A stretch of 5,475 bases of DNA from an uncultured Bacillota bacterium. GTDB taxonomy: Bacteria > Bacillota_I > Bacilli_A > Izemoplasmatales > UBA1188. Below are positions 1 through 5,475 of the stretch, in pieces. The position numbers and the translations under genes are program-made. Numbering within the stretch: the first letter of the stretch is position 1; each line of letters starts with the position of its first letter. The notes below the pieces were generated by a model, which saw only the letters and a list, made by a program, of their open reading frames with translations, did no database searches and was not told where the DNA came from. Location: positions 1-5,475 of the forward strand of contig ONMY01000237.1 in the NCBI GenBank assembly GCA_900318975.1, read 5' to 3'.

Positions 1-579
1 AAGAAATCAAAAGAAGTCAGAAAACATGAACACTACATTTCAAATTCTAGTGTAGAAATAGAAAATGGCAAGACATATTATTTCTTAATGGAACCAATAC
101 TCTGGAAGGTTCTTCAGGATAATGGTTCAAATAACTATATCTTAATATCTAACGATGTCATCGATGCATATTATTTCGATTTAGATAATAACGAATACGA
201 AGAATCAGATTTACGAGAATACTTAAATAATAATTTCTATAATTATGCATTCGATACAAATGAAAAGAATTCAATAAACAAATCAAAAGTTGATTCACTA
301 GAAGATAAGATATACTGTCTATCGACTAATGAATACAACACATTTAAACCAATTACATCAAAATCTAATCCTACTGATTATTCTATCGCAAATGGTGTAT
401 ATGTTAATAATGGATATTCAACATATTTACTTAGAACCAAGGTTGAAGGCACAACAAAAAACATCTACAAAGTAGATGATACTGGTCTTATAAATATCAA
501 CGGAACAAACTCAACATATTATGGTATCAGTGCATATTCTGGCATCAGACCAGTAATGAAAATCAATTTTAATAATTAA
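1..579 (+). CDS. DUF6273-like domain protein, 3' part (5' end outside the window)
   Basis: The reading frame is open from base 1 and ends at TAA 577-579, leaving 192 visible residues. The first ATG in frame (88) is not a convincing start: it has no Shine-Dalgarno sequence, and the domain's opening strand (GKTYYF, about residues 23-28) lies before it. The pattern EPILWKVL (31-38), then SDLREYLNNNFYNYAF (about 70-85), a KIYCLS strand, and a closing GIRPVMKINF follows the DUF6273 fold as I remember it (WRVL... LRKWLN.. FYN.AF ... LLS ... GVRPALWI). Such domains are common in cell-surface or uncharacterised proteins of gut Bacillota and have no known enzymatic role. No membrane segment is visible here; any signal peptide, anchor or other domain would be upstream. 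The next gene starts 21 bases after the stop on the same strand, so co-transcription is possible. The family assignment is from motif memory. Confidence 0.65.
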   Translation, partial: KKSKEVRKHEHYISNSSVEIENGKTYYFLMEPILWKVLQDNGSNNYILISNDVIDAYYFDLDNNEYEESDLREYLNNNFYNYAFDTNEKNSINKSKVDSLEDKIYCLSTNEYNTFKPITSKSNPTDYSIANGVYVNNGYSTYLLRTKVEGTTKNIYKVDDTGLININGTNSTYYGISAYSGIRPVMKINFNN

Positions 580-600
580 TTTACTATAAGAGGAAGTTTT

Positions 601-1818
601 ATGAACTATAGTGAAGCATTTTTAAAACTTGAAAAGATTGGTCAAACACATCTTTTAAAATGGTATGATGTATTAAAAGATGATGAAAAACAAAAACTTT
701 TAGATAAAATTGAACTCATTGATGCGAAAGTTCTCGCATCAAATGGTTCAAACAAAGATAAAGAAACAATTTCACCTTTAAAAACCCTTACACTTCCCGA
801 AATAAAAGAAGAAGAATTAGAGGATAGAACGCTTGGCTTAAAGGCATTAAAAGAAGGAAAGCTTGCCTGTGTTCTTTTAGCTGGTGGAATGGGATCTAGA
901 CTTGGCTATTCTCATCCTAAGGGTATGTATAATATCGGCATTAATAAAACTCTTTCAATATTTGAATGCCAAATGAATACATTAAAAGAAAGAGTAAAAG
1001 AATGCGGAAGTTTTATTCCTCTTTTCATTATGACAAGTCCAGAAAACATTGATGAAACAAAAAAACATTTTGAAGAAAATGATTTTTATGGATACGATAA
1101 AACTTATATCAAATTCTTTATTCAAACAGAATATCCAGTCACAGATTTAAATGGCAAAATCTTAATGACTAATAAATATACTCCAGCATCTGCACCAAAT
1201 GGTAATGGTGGCTGGTATTTATCAATGATTAATGCAGGCCTTGATAAATACGCAAAATCAATTGGTGTTGAATATTTTAATGTATACGCAGTAGATAATG
1301 TCCTTCAAAAAATGGCAGATCCAGTCTTTCTTGGCTCAATCATAAAAAGAGGATATGAATCAGGTGCAAAGGTTGTCAAGAAAGTAGATCCAGATGAAAG
1401 AGTAGGAGTTATTTGTCTTGCGAATGGTCACCCATCTATTACTGAATACATTGAACTCACTGATGAACTCAGATTTTCAAAAGATGAAAATGGAGAATAT
1501 CTCTATAACTTTGGCGTTATCCTAAATTACATCTTTAGAGTAGATGCACTAGATAGAACAAAAGGGAATGACTTCCCAATCTATAGAGCGAATAAGAAAT
1601 TCCCATATATGGATGATTTTGGAAATACCATCACTCCAACAGAAAACAACGCCCATAAGTATGAGACTTTTGTTTTGGATATGGTTAGAATGATGAACAA
1701 TTGTGTTTCATTTGAAGTAGATAGATATAAAGAATTTGCGCCAGTAAAGAATCTTCATGGAATAGATTCAGTAGATAGCGCAAGAGAATTACTCATAAAA
1801 AATAGTATTGATATATAA
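601..1818 (+). CDS. UDP-sugar pyrophosphorylase, UDPGP family (UAP1-like)
   Basis: 405 residues, predicted cytoplasmic. It probably converts UTP plus a sugar 1-phosphate (GlcNAc-1-P, GalNAc-1-P or Glc-1-P) to UDP-sugar and pyrophosphate, supplying precursors for wall or surface polysaccharide. The nucleotide-binding signature LAGGMGSRLGYSHPKGMY spans about residues 93-110, with Lys107 in the PKGMY motif. Further UAP1/AGX1-like motifs follow in order: SAPNGNGGWY (197-206), VYAVDNVL (228-235, Asp232 being the likely metal/uridine-site residue), GAKVVKK (255-261), VGVIC (268-272), EYIE (282-285), NFG (303-305) and FAPVKN (379-384). The length is shorter than human AGX1 (about 505) but usual for bacterial members. 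The start is supported by AGAGGAAG at 589-596. The motifs favour UDP-N-acetylhexosamine over UDP-glucose as product, but bacterial homologues are often annotated as UTP-glucose-1-phosphate uridylyltransferase, so the sugar is left open. There is no terminator between its stop and the T-box promoter. Confidence 0.88.
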   Translation: MNYSEAFLKLEKIGQTHLLKWYDVLKDDEKQKLLDKIELIDAKVLASNGSNKDKETISPLKTLTLPEIKEEELEDRTLGLKALKEGKLACVLLAGGMGSRLGYSHPKGMYNIGINKTLSIFECQMNTLKERVKECGSFIPLFIMTSPENIDETKKHFEENDFYGYDKTYIKFFIQTEYPVTDLNGKILMTNKYTPASAPNGNGGWYLSMINAGLDKYAKSIGVEYFNVYAVDNVLQKMADPVFLGSIIKRGYESGAKVVKKVDPDERVGVICLANGHPSITEYIELTDELRFSKDENGEYLYNFGVILNYIFRVDALDRTKGNDFPIYRANKKFPYMDDFGNTITPTENNAHKYETFVLDMVRMMNNCVSFEVDRYKEFAPVKNLHGIDSVDSARELLIKNSIDI

Positions 1819-1834
1819 TTTTTTAAAATATCTA

Positions 1835-1863
1835 TTTACACACGCTTCAAGTAGTGCTAATAT
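1835..1863 (+). promoter_or_regulatory. Promoter of the T-box/trpB transcript
   Basis: A sigma-A type promoter: TTTACA at 1835-1840 (5 of 6 to TTGACA), a 17-base spacer, and TAATAT at 1858-1863 (5 of 6 to TATAAT). A TG one base before the -10 (1855-1856) makes it an extended -10. The upstream stretch 1819-1830 is a T/A-rich tract that may act as an UP element. Transcription would begin near 1870, right where the Stem I sequence of the T-box begins, which supports the call. The site is predicted, not mapped. Confidence 0.75.
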
Positions 1864-1954
1864 TTCTATAAACTGATGACGCGGAGATAAAACTAAAAAA
1901 GCCTTCAAAGAGAGCCTATGGTGGTGGGATATAGGTATGATACTATTTAGTAAA

Positions 1955-1957
1955 TGG
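1955..1957 (+). promoter_or_regulatory. T-box specifier codon TGG (Trp)
   Basis: In the context TAAATGGACCGC the triplet before the conserved A-CC is TGG, which pairs with the CCA anticodon of tRNA-Trp. Two independent facts agree: the regulated gene is trpB, and the antiterminator bulge TGGC (2080-2083) pairs with GCCA, the 3' end expected of bacterial tRNA-Trp with discriminator G73. Neighbouring triplets in other phases (ATG, GGA) do not fit both constraints. Confidence 0.9.
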
Positions 1958-2071
1958 ACCGCTGAGGGCGCTTTGAACAGTAATAAACTAAGTATTAAGC
2001 GACATCGTAGGCCGATGTATAAGAGCCGGGAATATGATAGTATTTCGCTAAGCGCATACAATTATGGTATG

Positions 2072-2107
2072 AATCAAGGTGGCACCGCGGATATTTATTC
2101 GTCCTTG
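2072..2107 (+). promoter_or_regulatory. T-box sequence and antiterminator helix
   Basis: The conserved T-box motif AATCAAGGTGGCACCGCG is at 2072-2089. CAAGG (2075-2079) can pair with CCTTG (2103-2107) to close the antiterminator, leaving the TGGC bulge (2080-2083) to bind the free acceptor end of uncharged tRNA-Trp. CCTTG also forms part of the terminator 5' arm, so the two structures exclude each other, as the T-box mechanism requires. Confidence 0.9.
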
Positions 2108-2135
2108 ACAGATTTTTTCTGTCAGGGATTTTTTA
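2102..2135 (+). terminator. T-box intrinsic terminator (attenuator)
   Basis: TCCTTGACAG (2102-2111) pairs with CTGTCAGGGA (2119-2128) through 10 base pairs including one T-G wobble, around a 7-base loop ATTTTTT. Six T residues (2129-2134) follow. This is the default structure when tRNA-Trp is charged. With no terminator after the upstream pyrophosphorylase gene, it should also stop transcripts entering from that gene. Confidence 0.92.
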
Positions 2136-2189
2136 TTCCCTGACAACTAAGTACTGATCAATTATTATTAAAAAGGAGGGAATGAAAAA
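2121..2189 (+). promoter_or_regulatory. Alternative pairings around the trpB ribosome binding site
   Basis: GTCAGGGA (2121-2128, the terminator 3' arm) is a perfect 8-base inverted repeat with TCCCTGAC (2137-2144). The overlapping segment 2129-2141 (six T, then ATTCCCT) can instead pair with 2177-2189 (AGGGAATG then five A), 13 consecutive base pairs with one T-G wobble. That would cover the end of the Shine-Dalgarno sequence and reach the A of the start codon. The two pairings exclude each other. The core ATTCCCT/AGGGAAT is informative, but the T/A runs are low complexity and could be chance. The pairing is seen directly; a regulatory role is inferred. Confidence 0.4.
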
Positions 2190-3418
2190 TGAAAATTAAT
2201 GAAATTGACTTCGATACTTACTTAAAAGATTACCCAGATTCTTTAGGATTTTATGGTAGATATGGTGGATCATATATACCAGATGAATTAAAGAATGCGA
2301 TGAAGGAGATTTATGATGCTTATAAAACTATCTGTAAATCATCTAAATTCATTTCTGAGCTTAGAAGAATCAGAAAAGAATTCCAAGGAAGACCCACTCC
2401 AATATCTCATCTTGAAAGATTATCTAAACAAATAGGTAATGGTGTTCAAATCTATGTTAAAAGAGAAGATTTGAACCACACAGGTGCCCATAAACTAAAT
2501 CACTGCATGGGTGAAGCACTCCTTGCAAAATATATGGGAAAGAAAAAAATAATCGCAGAAACTGGTGCTGGTCAACACGGAGTAGCTTTAGCTACTGCAG
2601 CTGCATATTTTGGCCTTGAATGCGATATTTATATGGGGGCTGTAGATATTAAGAAACAAGCCCCAAATGTCGCAAGAATGAAAATATTAGGGGCTAGAGT
2701 TATAGAAGTAAATGATGGACTTAAAACCTTAAAAGAGGCAGTAGATGCAGCATTTGCTGCATATTTAAAAGAATATAAAGACTCACTATATGCGATAGGT
2801 TCAGTAGTAGGTCCTCATCCTTTCCCAATGATGGTAAGAGATTTTCAAAGTGTAGTTGGAATAGAGGCAAGAGAACAGTTTTTAGATATGACTGGAGAAC
2901 TTCCTGATGCCGTAGTTGCCTGTGTTGGTGGTGGATCAAATGCGATGGGAATCTTCTCAGGATTCTTAAATGATAAAGTAGATATCTATGGAATTGAACC
3001 TCTTGGAAGAGGAATTAAAATTGGAGATCATGCCGCAAGCCTAACTTATGGCAGTGAAGGTATAATGCATGGATTTAATAGCATCATGTTAAAGGATAAA
3101 GATGGTAATCCAGCCCCAGTATATTCCATCGCATCTGGGCTTGATTATCCTTCAAGTGGACCAGAACACGCATTCTTAAAAGATATTGGAAGAGTAAAAT
3201 ATGATGCAATAGGTGATGATGAGACAATCGATGCTTTCTTTAAACTTTCAAGGCTTGAAGGCATCATCCCAGCCCTTGAAAGCGCACATGCAGTTGCATA
3301 TGCCATAAAGCTTGCGAAGAAGATGAATAAAGGCTCAATCCTTGTGAATCTTTCTGGAAGAGGAGATAAAGATATGGATTATGTCATCGAAAAATATGGC
3401 GATAAATATCTACAATGA
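2189..3418 (+). CDS. trpB: Tryptophan synthase beta subunit (TrpB1 type)
   Basis: 409 residues, PLP-dependent and cytoplasmic; joins L-serine and indole to give L-tryptophan. The PLP lysine is Lys102 in HTGAHK (97-102). Glu124 in AETGAGQHG matches the catalytic Glu109 of Salmonella TrpB. GGGSN (247-251) binds the PLP phosphate, Asp319 in SGLDYP matches Asp305, Glu364 lies in GIIPALES, and Ser389 in LSGRGDKD contacts the pyridine nitrogen. [15 protein letters not shown] and GAHK (not GSHK) place it in the TrpB1 class, although no trpA follows: the gene is closed by a terminator and the next gene is an aconitase. The usual EALRDW segment in the COMM domain, part of the TrpA contact surface, is replaced by AAFAAYL (about 187-193). 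The protein has no tryptophan. The start at 2189 is set by AAAAGGAGGG (2171-2180) with 8-9 bases of spacing; an ATG at 2182 is too close and stops after five codons. Expression is controlled by the Trp T-box. Confidence 0.96.
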   Translation: MKINEIDFDTYLKDYPDSLGFYGRYGGSYIPDELKNAMKEIYDAYKTICKSSKFISELRRIRKEFQGRPTPISHLERLSKQIGNGVQIYVKREDLNHTGAHKLNHCMGEALLAKYMGKKKIIAETGAGQHGVALATAAAYFGLECDIYMGAVDIKKQAPNVARMKILGARVIEVNDGLKTLKEAVDAAFAAYLKEYKDSLYAIGSVVGPHPFPMMVRDFQSVVGIEAREQFLDMTGELPDAVVACVGGGSNAMGIFSGFLNDKVDIYGIEPLGRGIKIGDHAASLTYGSEGIMHGFNSIMLKDKDGNPAPVYSIASGLDYPSSGPEHAFLKDIGRVKYDAIGDDETIDAFFKLSRLEGIIPALESAHAVAYAIKLAKKMNKGSILVNLSGRGDKDMDYVIEKYGDKYLQ

Positions 3419-3463
3419 CGAATTGTACAATACATAGTAATACAAAATTCATATTAGATGATG

Positions 3464-3485
3464 CATTCAGTGTAATAACTGAGTG
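3464..3485 (+). repeat. Inverted repeat downstream of trpB
   Basis: CATTCAGT (3464-3471) and ACTGAGTG (3478-3485) can form an 8-bp hairpin with one T-G wobble and a 6-base loop, 10 bases before the trpB terminator. No T-run follows, so it is not a terminator by itself. It may protect the mRNA 3' end or be incidental. The rest of 3419-3494 shows only the short palindrome ATTGTACAAT (3422-3431). Confidence 0.4.
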
Positions 3486-3494
3486 GTAATGTTA

Positions 3495-3532
3495 TTAAAA
3501 CCTCCTAATACAACGGGAGGTTTTAAATTTTT
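3495..3532 (+). terminator. Intrinsic terminator after trpB
   Basis: TTAAAACCTCC (3495-3505) and GGAGGTTTTAA (3516-3526) form a perfect 11-bp stem with a 10-base loop. The last stem bases TTTT (3521-3524) and the T-run 3528-3532 supply the weak RNA-DNA hybrid. The A-run before and T-run after make it a possible terminator in both directions, but no gene on the - strand is seen nearby. It isolates trpB from the aconitase gene. Confidence 0.9.
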
Positions 3533-3555
3533 ATATATTATTTTTTATATTTCTA

Positions 3556-3584
3556 TGGCAATAGAATTAATTTTCATATATAAT
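3556..3584 (+). promoter_or_regulatory. Probable aconitase promoter
   Basis: A perfect TATAAT lies at 3579-3584, in the gap between the trpB terminator and the aconitase ribosome binding site. Seventeen bases upstream, TGGCAA (3556-3561) matches the -35 consensus at only three positions, so the promoter may be weak or activator-dependent. The region is so A/T-rich that a TATAAT could occur by chance. A promoter is expected here because a strong terminator precedes the gene. Confidence 0.5.
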
Positions 3585-3619
3585 AATAAAAATTAAAACT
3601 CTTTAGTGGAGGTATAAGC

Positions 3620-5475
3620 ATGGGACTAACACTCACAGAGAAAATAATCTACGCTCATACAGATAGTATTCCTGAAAAAGGAAAAGAATTCTATCTAAGA
3701 ATCGATAATACAATAACTCAAGATGCGACAGGCACAATGGCCTATCTTGAGTTTATGAGTATGGGAATAGATAAAGTTAAGACAAAAAGATCTGTAAGCT
3801 ATATTGACCATAATACTCTCCAAAATGGCTTTGAAAACGCTGATGACCATGAATTCCTAAAGACAGTTGCGGATAAATATGGTATCTACTTTTCAAAATG
3901 TGGTAATGGAATCTGTCACCAAGTTCAACTTGAAAGATTCTCTATTCCTACTTTGACCCTTCTTGGTAGCGATTCTCATACTCCAACATCTGGAGGTCTT
4001 GGCACTCTTTCAATTGGGGCAGGAGGACTAGATGTTGCGCTCGCAATGGCTGGAAAACCATTCAAAATGATTATGCCAGAAATTGTAAATGTAAAACTCA
4101 CAGGAAAACTAAAGTGTGGTGTTACAGCTAAAGATATCATCTTAGAAGTATTAAGAAGAAAAACTGTAAAAGGTGGTGTCAATAAAGTATTTGAATATAC
4201 TGGTGATGGAATTAAATATCTAACTGTCCCAGAACGTGCAACCATCTGTAATATGGGTGCTGAACTTGGGGCAACTACGTCAATCTTCCCAAGCGATGAA
4301 GTAACTAAAGATTTCTTAAGAAGAGAAGGAAGAGAAAACGACTTTATTGAACTATCTCCAGATAGTGATGCAATCTACGATGAGATTATAGACATAGATT
4401 TATCTAATCTAGATGCCCTCGCAGCTTGCCCATCAATGCCAGATAACGTAAAGAAAATAAAAGAAATAGAAGGCACCAAAGTAGACCAAGTACTCGTTGG
4501 TTCTTGTACAAATTCATCATATCTCGATATGATGATGGTGGCCTCTATCCTAAAGAATAAGAAGATTCATAAAGATGTAAGCTTTGCTATAAACCCAGGT
4601 AGTAAACAGGTTCTATCAATGATGGTTAAAAATGGCCTATTATTCGATATTCTGGCATCTGGCGCAAGAATCCTTGAATGCACCTGTGGAGCCTGCATAG
4701 GAATGGGACAATCACCTAAGACGAATGCTATATCACTTAGAACATATAATAGAAACTTCTATGGAAGAAGTGGTACACTCTCTGCGAATGTCTATCTAGT
4801 ATCACCAGTAACTGCCACTTTAAGTGCAGTTAATGGTTATATCACTGATCCAACTGATATGATGATAGATATACCTTATGAATATCCAGATAAGTTTATC
4901 ATCGATGATTCCATGATTATAAAACCTACCTTTAAATCAGAGATTGCAATGGGTCCAAACATTATGGCACTTCCTAAGTTTAGTCCTTTAAATGATAGAT
5001 ATGAAATAAAGGTTGTCTTGAAGACAAAGGATGATATCACCACCGATGATATCATGCCTGCCGGAAGTAAAATATTGCCATATAGATCAAATATTGAAAA
5101 ACTATCGGATTATACCTTCTATAACATCGATAAAGATTTCAAGAAGAAGGCAAAGGGATACACTGAATCAGTAATTGTAGGTGGATTAAATTATGGCCAA
5201 GGTTCATCAAGAGAACATGCAGCAATCTCACCAAGGTATCTTGGTGTTAAGGCAGTCCTCGCAAAATCATTCGCAAGAATCCATAGACAAAACCTTATGA
5301 ACTTTGGAATAGTACCTATCGTTATTAATGATGACATTTATAATGATATAAATGAAGGTGATACTATTACCCTTGATTTTAAAGATTTAGATAAGAATAT
5401 CGTTAAAGTATGTGATAGTGTAATTAACACATCTTTCACAGAAAGTGAAATAGAAATGCTTAAGAAAGGAGGACT
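3620..5475 (+). CDS. acn: Aconitate hydratase (aconitase), Aquifex-type, 3' end cut by the window
   Basis: 618 full codons are present without a stop. Interconverts citrate and isocitrate via cis-aconitate using a [4Fe-4S] cluster, in the oxidative arm of the TCA cycle or the route to 2-oxoglutarate and glutamate. Starting MGLTLTEKI, it shows DHNT (63-66), GNGICHQV (95-102, His100), SDSHTPTSGG (117-126), and the cluster ligands Cys296 (VGSCTNS), Cys356 and Cys359 (CGACIGMG). The fused C-terminal swivel domain carries TTDDIMPAG (474-482), NYGQGSSREH (524-533) and AKSFARIHRQN (548-558). The order and length fit the 640-660 residue single-chain bacterial class, not split LeuC/LeuD isopropylmalate isomerase. 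The final EIEMLKKGG looks like the family's C-terminus, so probably only some 5-30 codons are missing. GGAGG at 3608-3612, seven bases before ATG, fixes the start. The usual CGPC is CGAC here and an extra Cys354 lies next to it. 2-Methylisocitrate dehydratase or homoaconitase activity is possible but less likely. Confidence 0.95.
   Translation, partial: MGLTLTEKIIYAHTDSIPEKGKEFYLRIDNTITQDATGTMAYLEFMSMGIDKVKTKRSVSYIDHNTLQNGFENADDHEFLKTVADKYGIYFSKCGNGICHQVQLERFSIPTLTLLGSDSHTPTSGGLGTLSIGAGGLDVALAMAGKPFKMIMPEIVNVKLTGKLKCGVTAKDIILEVLRRKTVKGGVNKVFEYTGDGIKYLTVPERATICNMGAELGATTSIFPSDEVTKDFLRREGRENDFIELSPDSDAIYDEIIDIDLSNLDALAACPSMPDNVKKIKEIEGTKVDQVLVGSCTNSSYLDMMMVASILKNKKIHKDVSFAINPGSKQVLSMMVKNGLLFDILASGARILECTCGACIGMGQSPKTNAISLRTYNRNFYGRSGTLSANVYLVSPVTATLSAVNGYITDPTDMMIDIPYEYPDKFIIDDSMIIKPTFKSEIAMGPNIMALPKFSPLNDRYEIKVVLKTKDDITTDDIMPAGSKILPYRSNIEKLSDYTFYNIDKDFKKKAKGYTESVIVGGLNYGQGSSREHAAISPRYLGVKAVLAKSFARIHRQNLMNFGIVPIVINDDIYNDINEGDTITLDFKDLDKNIVKVCDSVINTSFTESEIEMLKKGG

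Larger units (their letters stand above)
1870..2135 (+). promoter_or_regulatory. T-box riboswitch, tRNA-Trp responsive, controlling trpB
   Basis: This leader senses the charging state of tRNA-Trp and switches between termination and readthrough into trpB. Stem I is recognisable: GATGA (1875-1879) with GAG (1964-1966) as the lower-loop motif, GCGG (1881-1884) pairing with CCGC (1959-1962), an AGAGAG bulge (1909-1914), and an apical hairpin CCTAT/ATAGG (1915-1919 / 1931-1935) holding the GGTGG apical motif. The specifier TGG at 1955-1957 sits directly before ACC, as in other T-boxes. Between Stem I and the antiterminator are a hairpin ACATCG/CGATGT (2002-2007 / 2013-2018) and an enclosing pairing AGCGA/TCGCT (1998-2002 / 2045-2049), in the Stem II/III region. 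The conserved T-box sequence is at 2072-2089 and the terminator at 2102-2135. This class, with a Trp specifier ahead of trp genes, is well known in Bacillota. Predicted RNA leader length to the trpB start is about 319 bases. Confidence 0.95.

Noticed and set aside
88..579. Complete 163-residue gene beginning at ATG 88
   Set aside because: The frame is open to the window edge, there is no ribosome binding site before 88, and the conserved domain begins upstream of it. It is treated as the 3' part of a longer gene.
1914..1931. Run of TGG triplets (ATGGTGGTGGGAT) as extra Trp codons of a trp leader peptide or a second specifier
   Set aside because: The sequence is the apical GGTG motif of Stem I in its hairpin CCTAT/ATAGG, and no open frame with a ribosome binding site covers it.
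1789..2061. 90-codon open frame on the - strand
   Set aside because: It runs antisense through the T-box leader and the end of the pyrophosphorylase gene, with no recognisable protein features.
1937..2143. 68-codon open frame on the + strand inside the leader
   Set aside because: It lies wholly within the T-box RNA structure, lacks a ribosome binding site, and its sequence is explained by conserved T-box elements.
2182..2199. ATG at 2182 as an alternative trpB start or a leader peptide
   Set aside because: It is only two bases from the GGAGGG and stops after five codons (MKNEN), with no Trp codons. It may overlap the true start by chance.
2721..2939. 72-codon open frame on the - strand
   Set aside because: Antisense to the conserved core of trpB; low-complexity His/Leu-rich translation typical of a shadow frame.
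3422..3431. Palindrome ATTGTACAAT as an operator site
   Set aside because: It lies downstream of trpB and well before the aconitase promoter, and a 10-base AT-rich palindrome is easily due to chance. No second copy was seen.
3976..4245. 89-codon open frame on the - strand
   Set aside because: Antisense to conserved aconitase coding sequence; no start signals or family resemblance.
1..5475. Mobile elements, CRISPR arrays, tRNA or rRNA genes, phage or defence genes
   Set aside because: No direct-repeat array, transposase, cloverleaf sequence or defence-type protein was seen on either strand. The window looks like ordinary metabolic chromosome.

Overview
The window comes from an AT-rich (about one-third G+C by eye) bacterium using the standard bacterial code (TGG for Trp, TGA and TAA as stops). 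Strong GGAGG-type ribosome binding sites, short intergenic gaps, a T-box riboswitch and a DUF6273-type protein point to the Bacillota, perhaps an Erysipelotrichia- or RF39-like gut lineage. The lineage is inferred from these signs, not from a marker gene. All genes lie on the + strand.

Layout: (1) 1-579 is the 3' end of a protein with a DUF6273-like domain. (2) 601-1818 encodes a 405-residue UDP-sugar pyrophosphorylase of the eukaryote-like UDPGP family, closest by motif to UDP-N-acetylhexosamine pyrophosphorylase (UAP1/AGX1). (3) 1819-2188 is a regulatory region: an extended -10 promoter, a complete T-box leader with a TGG (Trp) specifier, a T-box sequence whose TGGC bulge matches the GCCA end expected for tRNA-Trp, and an intrinsic terminator. 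(4) 2189-3418 is trpB, tryptophan synthase beta subunit, with all key catalytic residues. (5) A strong terminator at about 3495-3532 closes this unit, so trpB is transcribed alone with no trpA beside it. (6) 3620 to the window end is an aconitase gene of the monomeric bacterial ('Aquifex-type') class that lacks only its last few codons.

Uncharged tRNA-Trp should stabilise the antiterminator and allow trpB transcription. Without trpA nearby, TrpB most likely makes tryptophan from serine and free indole. In support, the segment that contacts TrpA in classical enzymes (Salmonella beta Arg175 region) is not conserved here, and the protein contains no tryptophan. The aconitase (citrate to isocitrate) has its own ribosome binding site and probable promoter, and shows no functional link to trpB.

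The most unusual observation is just after the T-box terminator. The segment 2129-2144 is complementary both to the 3' arm of the terminator (8 bp, perfect) and to the trpB Shine-Dalgarno/start region (13 bp with one G-U). This could add a translational switch to the transcriptional one. It is inferred from base pairing only.
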